A stretch of 6,240 nt of DNA from Caldiserica bacterium UBA4822 (GTDB lineage Bacteria; Caldisericota; Caldisericia; Cryosericales; Cryosericaceae), in contig DHFO01000051.1 in NCBI GenBank assembly GCA_002402295.1, positions 1 to 6,240 on the forward strand, written 5' to 3'. Positions 5,197 to 6,240 of this stretch are shown piece by piece; position 1 is the stretch's first letter; each line of letters begins with the position of its first letter. A model generated the notes under the pieces. The model made no database searches, was not told the origin of the DNA, and was given only the letters and a program-made list of their open reading frames with translations. The translations under genes were made by a program, and so were the position numbers.

Positions 5197-6240
5197 TTAT
5201 CTGCCCTGGTAGAGAGTGGCGAGCTTCGAAAGTTCGTCGAACAGCGCCAGTGTCGCAGCTGGGTCACCATCCGCATTCGTGAAGGCGATGATGCCGATGC
5301 CTCGTGAGGGCTGAAGGAACACAAAGGTGTCAAAGGTATCACAAGTTCCACGGTGCCAGCTGGTCTGGACCCCCTCCACCAGTTCCTCGTGCCACCCGCA
5401 GCTGTAGGCCAGCACCGGCTGGTGCAGCCTCTGGATATCCTCGGCGGACAGGATGGCACCGTCCCTTCCCTCAAGCCCCAGGAGGTGGAGACGCGCGAAC
5501 AGGCTGTAGTCGAGGATGGACAGGCTGATATCGCCGGCAGGGGCAAGGACCGTGGGCACGCGGTAGTTGTCGGTCGGGTCATGCGGAATGACGGCGCCAT
5601 TCTTGAAGCGATGGCCCCACGGCTGATCCGAACCGGTGAGGAGAGGCCAACCGTAGTGTGGAGCGATGCCGAAAGGCCCAAAGACATGCTCCTGCATGAG
5701 CTCCTCCCAGGACTCCCCCGTCACGCGCTCGGCAATGGCAGCAGCAAGGCTGTAGCCGGCGTTTGAGTAGCGGTAGACGCCTGCCGGACCAATGGGCGGG
5801 CGCGTCAGCAGCATGCGTGCAAAGGCCTGCCGTTGCTGCGCCGGCGTTCCACTGAAGGCCGGAATGCTCTGCCACTCCGGGTCCGTCGTATACCGCGGCA
5901 AGCCGGAGGTATGCGTGAGCAGCTGTTCGAGCGTCACGTCCCGGTAGCGGCTGTTCATGGTGCGTGCAACCGCCGGAAACGCCTCAGCCATGGTCATGTT
6001 CCAACTCAGTGTTCCGTCTTGCACCAGCGTAGCCAACATTGTCGCCGTCATTGCCTTCGTCATCGACCCCAAGTGAAAGAGGTCGCTGGGACTGACCCCG
6101 CTGGTACTCCCTGCTTTGCGTACGCCTGTGCTTGCAATATCGACAATACCCTCGCCATCGAAGGCGCAGAGCTCGAGCGCCGGAAGGTGGTAGGTCTCCC
6201 GAAGGGCAACGGCGTCACGCTGAAGGGCAGTCGGGCGGGC
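5197..6240 (-). CDS. Serine hydrolase, class C beta-lactamase-like family (N-terminus off the right edge)
   Basis: The last 347 codons of a protein of the beta-lactamase/penicillin-binding-protein-like serine hydrolase family, which includes AmpC, DD-peptidases, EstB-type esterases and many uncharacterised hydrolases. Numbering from the window edge, the nucleophile motif SMTK is at 59-62 in FHLGSMTKAM; LLTHTSGLP, typical of the family, is near 107-115; the second motif YSN is at 158-160 (YRYSNAGY); and the third, equivalent to KTG, is HRG at 296-298 (WHRGTCD). The catalytic set looks complete, ending at TAA (5199-5197). A TTG codon in frame at 6072 is inside the conserved fold and is not the start: the 56 codons before it are open and family-like, and only perhaps a few tens of residues are missing. 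A signal peptide, if present, is outside the window. The HxG third motif suits an esterase or peptidase as well as a beta-lactamase, so substrate is not assigned. Confidence 0.88.
   Translation of the reverse strand, partial: ARPTALQRDAVALRETYHLPALELCAFDGEGIVDIASTGVRKAGSTSGVSPSDLFHLGSMTKAMTATMLATLVQDGTLSWNMTMAEAFPAVARTMNSRYRDVTLEQLLTHTSGLPRYTTDPEWQSIPAFSGTPAQQRQAFARMLLTRPPIGPAGVYRYSNAGYSLAAAIAERVTGESWEELMQEHVFGPFGIAPHYGWPLLTGSDQPWGHRFKNGAVIPHDPTDNYRVPTVLAPAGDISLSILDYSLFARLHLLGLEGRDGAILSAEDIQRLHQPVLAYSCGWHEELVEGVQTSWHRGTCDTFDTFVFLQPSRGIGIIAFTNADGDPAATLALFDELSKLATLYQGR

Noticed and set aside
5353..5766. 137-codon plus-strand open frame opposite the serine hydrolase
   Set aside because: Antisense shadow of a conserved gene, with no ribosome binding site or motif.

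Overview
This is bacterial chromosomal DNA of fairly high G+C content. It has strong Shine-Dalgarno sites (GGAGG type), bacterial housekeeping genes (surE, mnmG) and closely packed genes. A visibly more A/T-rich insertion sequence interrupts it. I cannot name the phylum from the sequence; the divergent MnmG and the unusual beta-CASP nuclease suggest a lineage away from the well-studied proteobacteria and Bacillus.

Layout. (1) Bases 1-156, minus strand: the first 52 codons of surE, running off the left edge. (2) Bases 166-1533, minus: an RNase J-like metallo-beta-lactamase/beta-CASP nuclease lying 9 bp upstream of surE. The two probably form one transcription unit, read from a good sigma-70-type promoter at 1593-1620. 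(3) About 1620-2940: an IS110-family insertion sequence with an apparently intact DEDD transposase (1660-2658, minus). Ahead of the transposase is a roughly 280-base non-coding leader that can be folded by hand into a series of stem-loops. The largest is a 27-bp interrupted hairpin (2778-2853). A hairpin at the 3' end of the leader covers the transposase ribosome binding site. (4) 2941-3258: a 5' flank of mnmG with a few small inverted repeats and no convincing gene. (5) 3259-5184, plus: mnmG, full length, with FAD and cysteine motifs intact but several otherwise near-invariant motifs altered. (6) 5197-6240, minus: a class C beta-lactamase-like serine hydrolase, convergent with mnmG (12-bp gap) and running off the right edge.

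The most interesting part is the leader of the IS110 element. IS110-group elements are known (IS621 is the characterised example) to make a bridge RNA from the non-coding end upstream of the transposase. That RNA carries internal loops that pair with target and donor DNA and guide recombination. The leader here has the right position, strand, size and general architecture to be such an RNA, and I report it as a candidate. Element ends, guide sequences and target core could not be fixed from one copy.

Functionally the genes are unrelated. surE and the beta-CASP nuclease both act on nucleotides or RNA, mnmG modifies tRNA wobble uridines, and the hydrolase probably acts at the cell envelope. The IS lies between the divergent nuclease and mnmG genes, next to the nuclease promoter.
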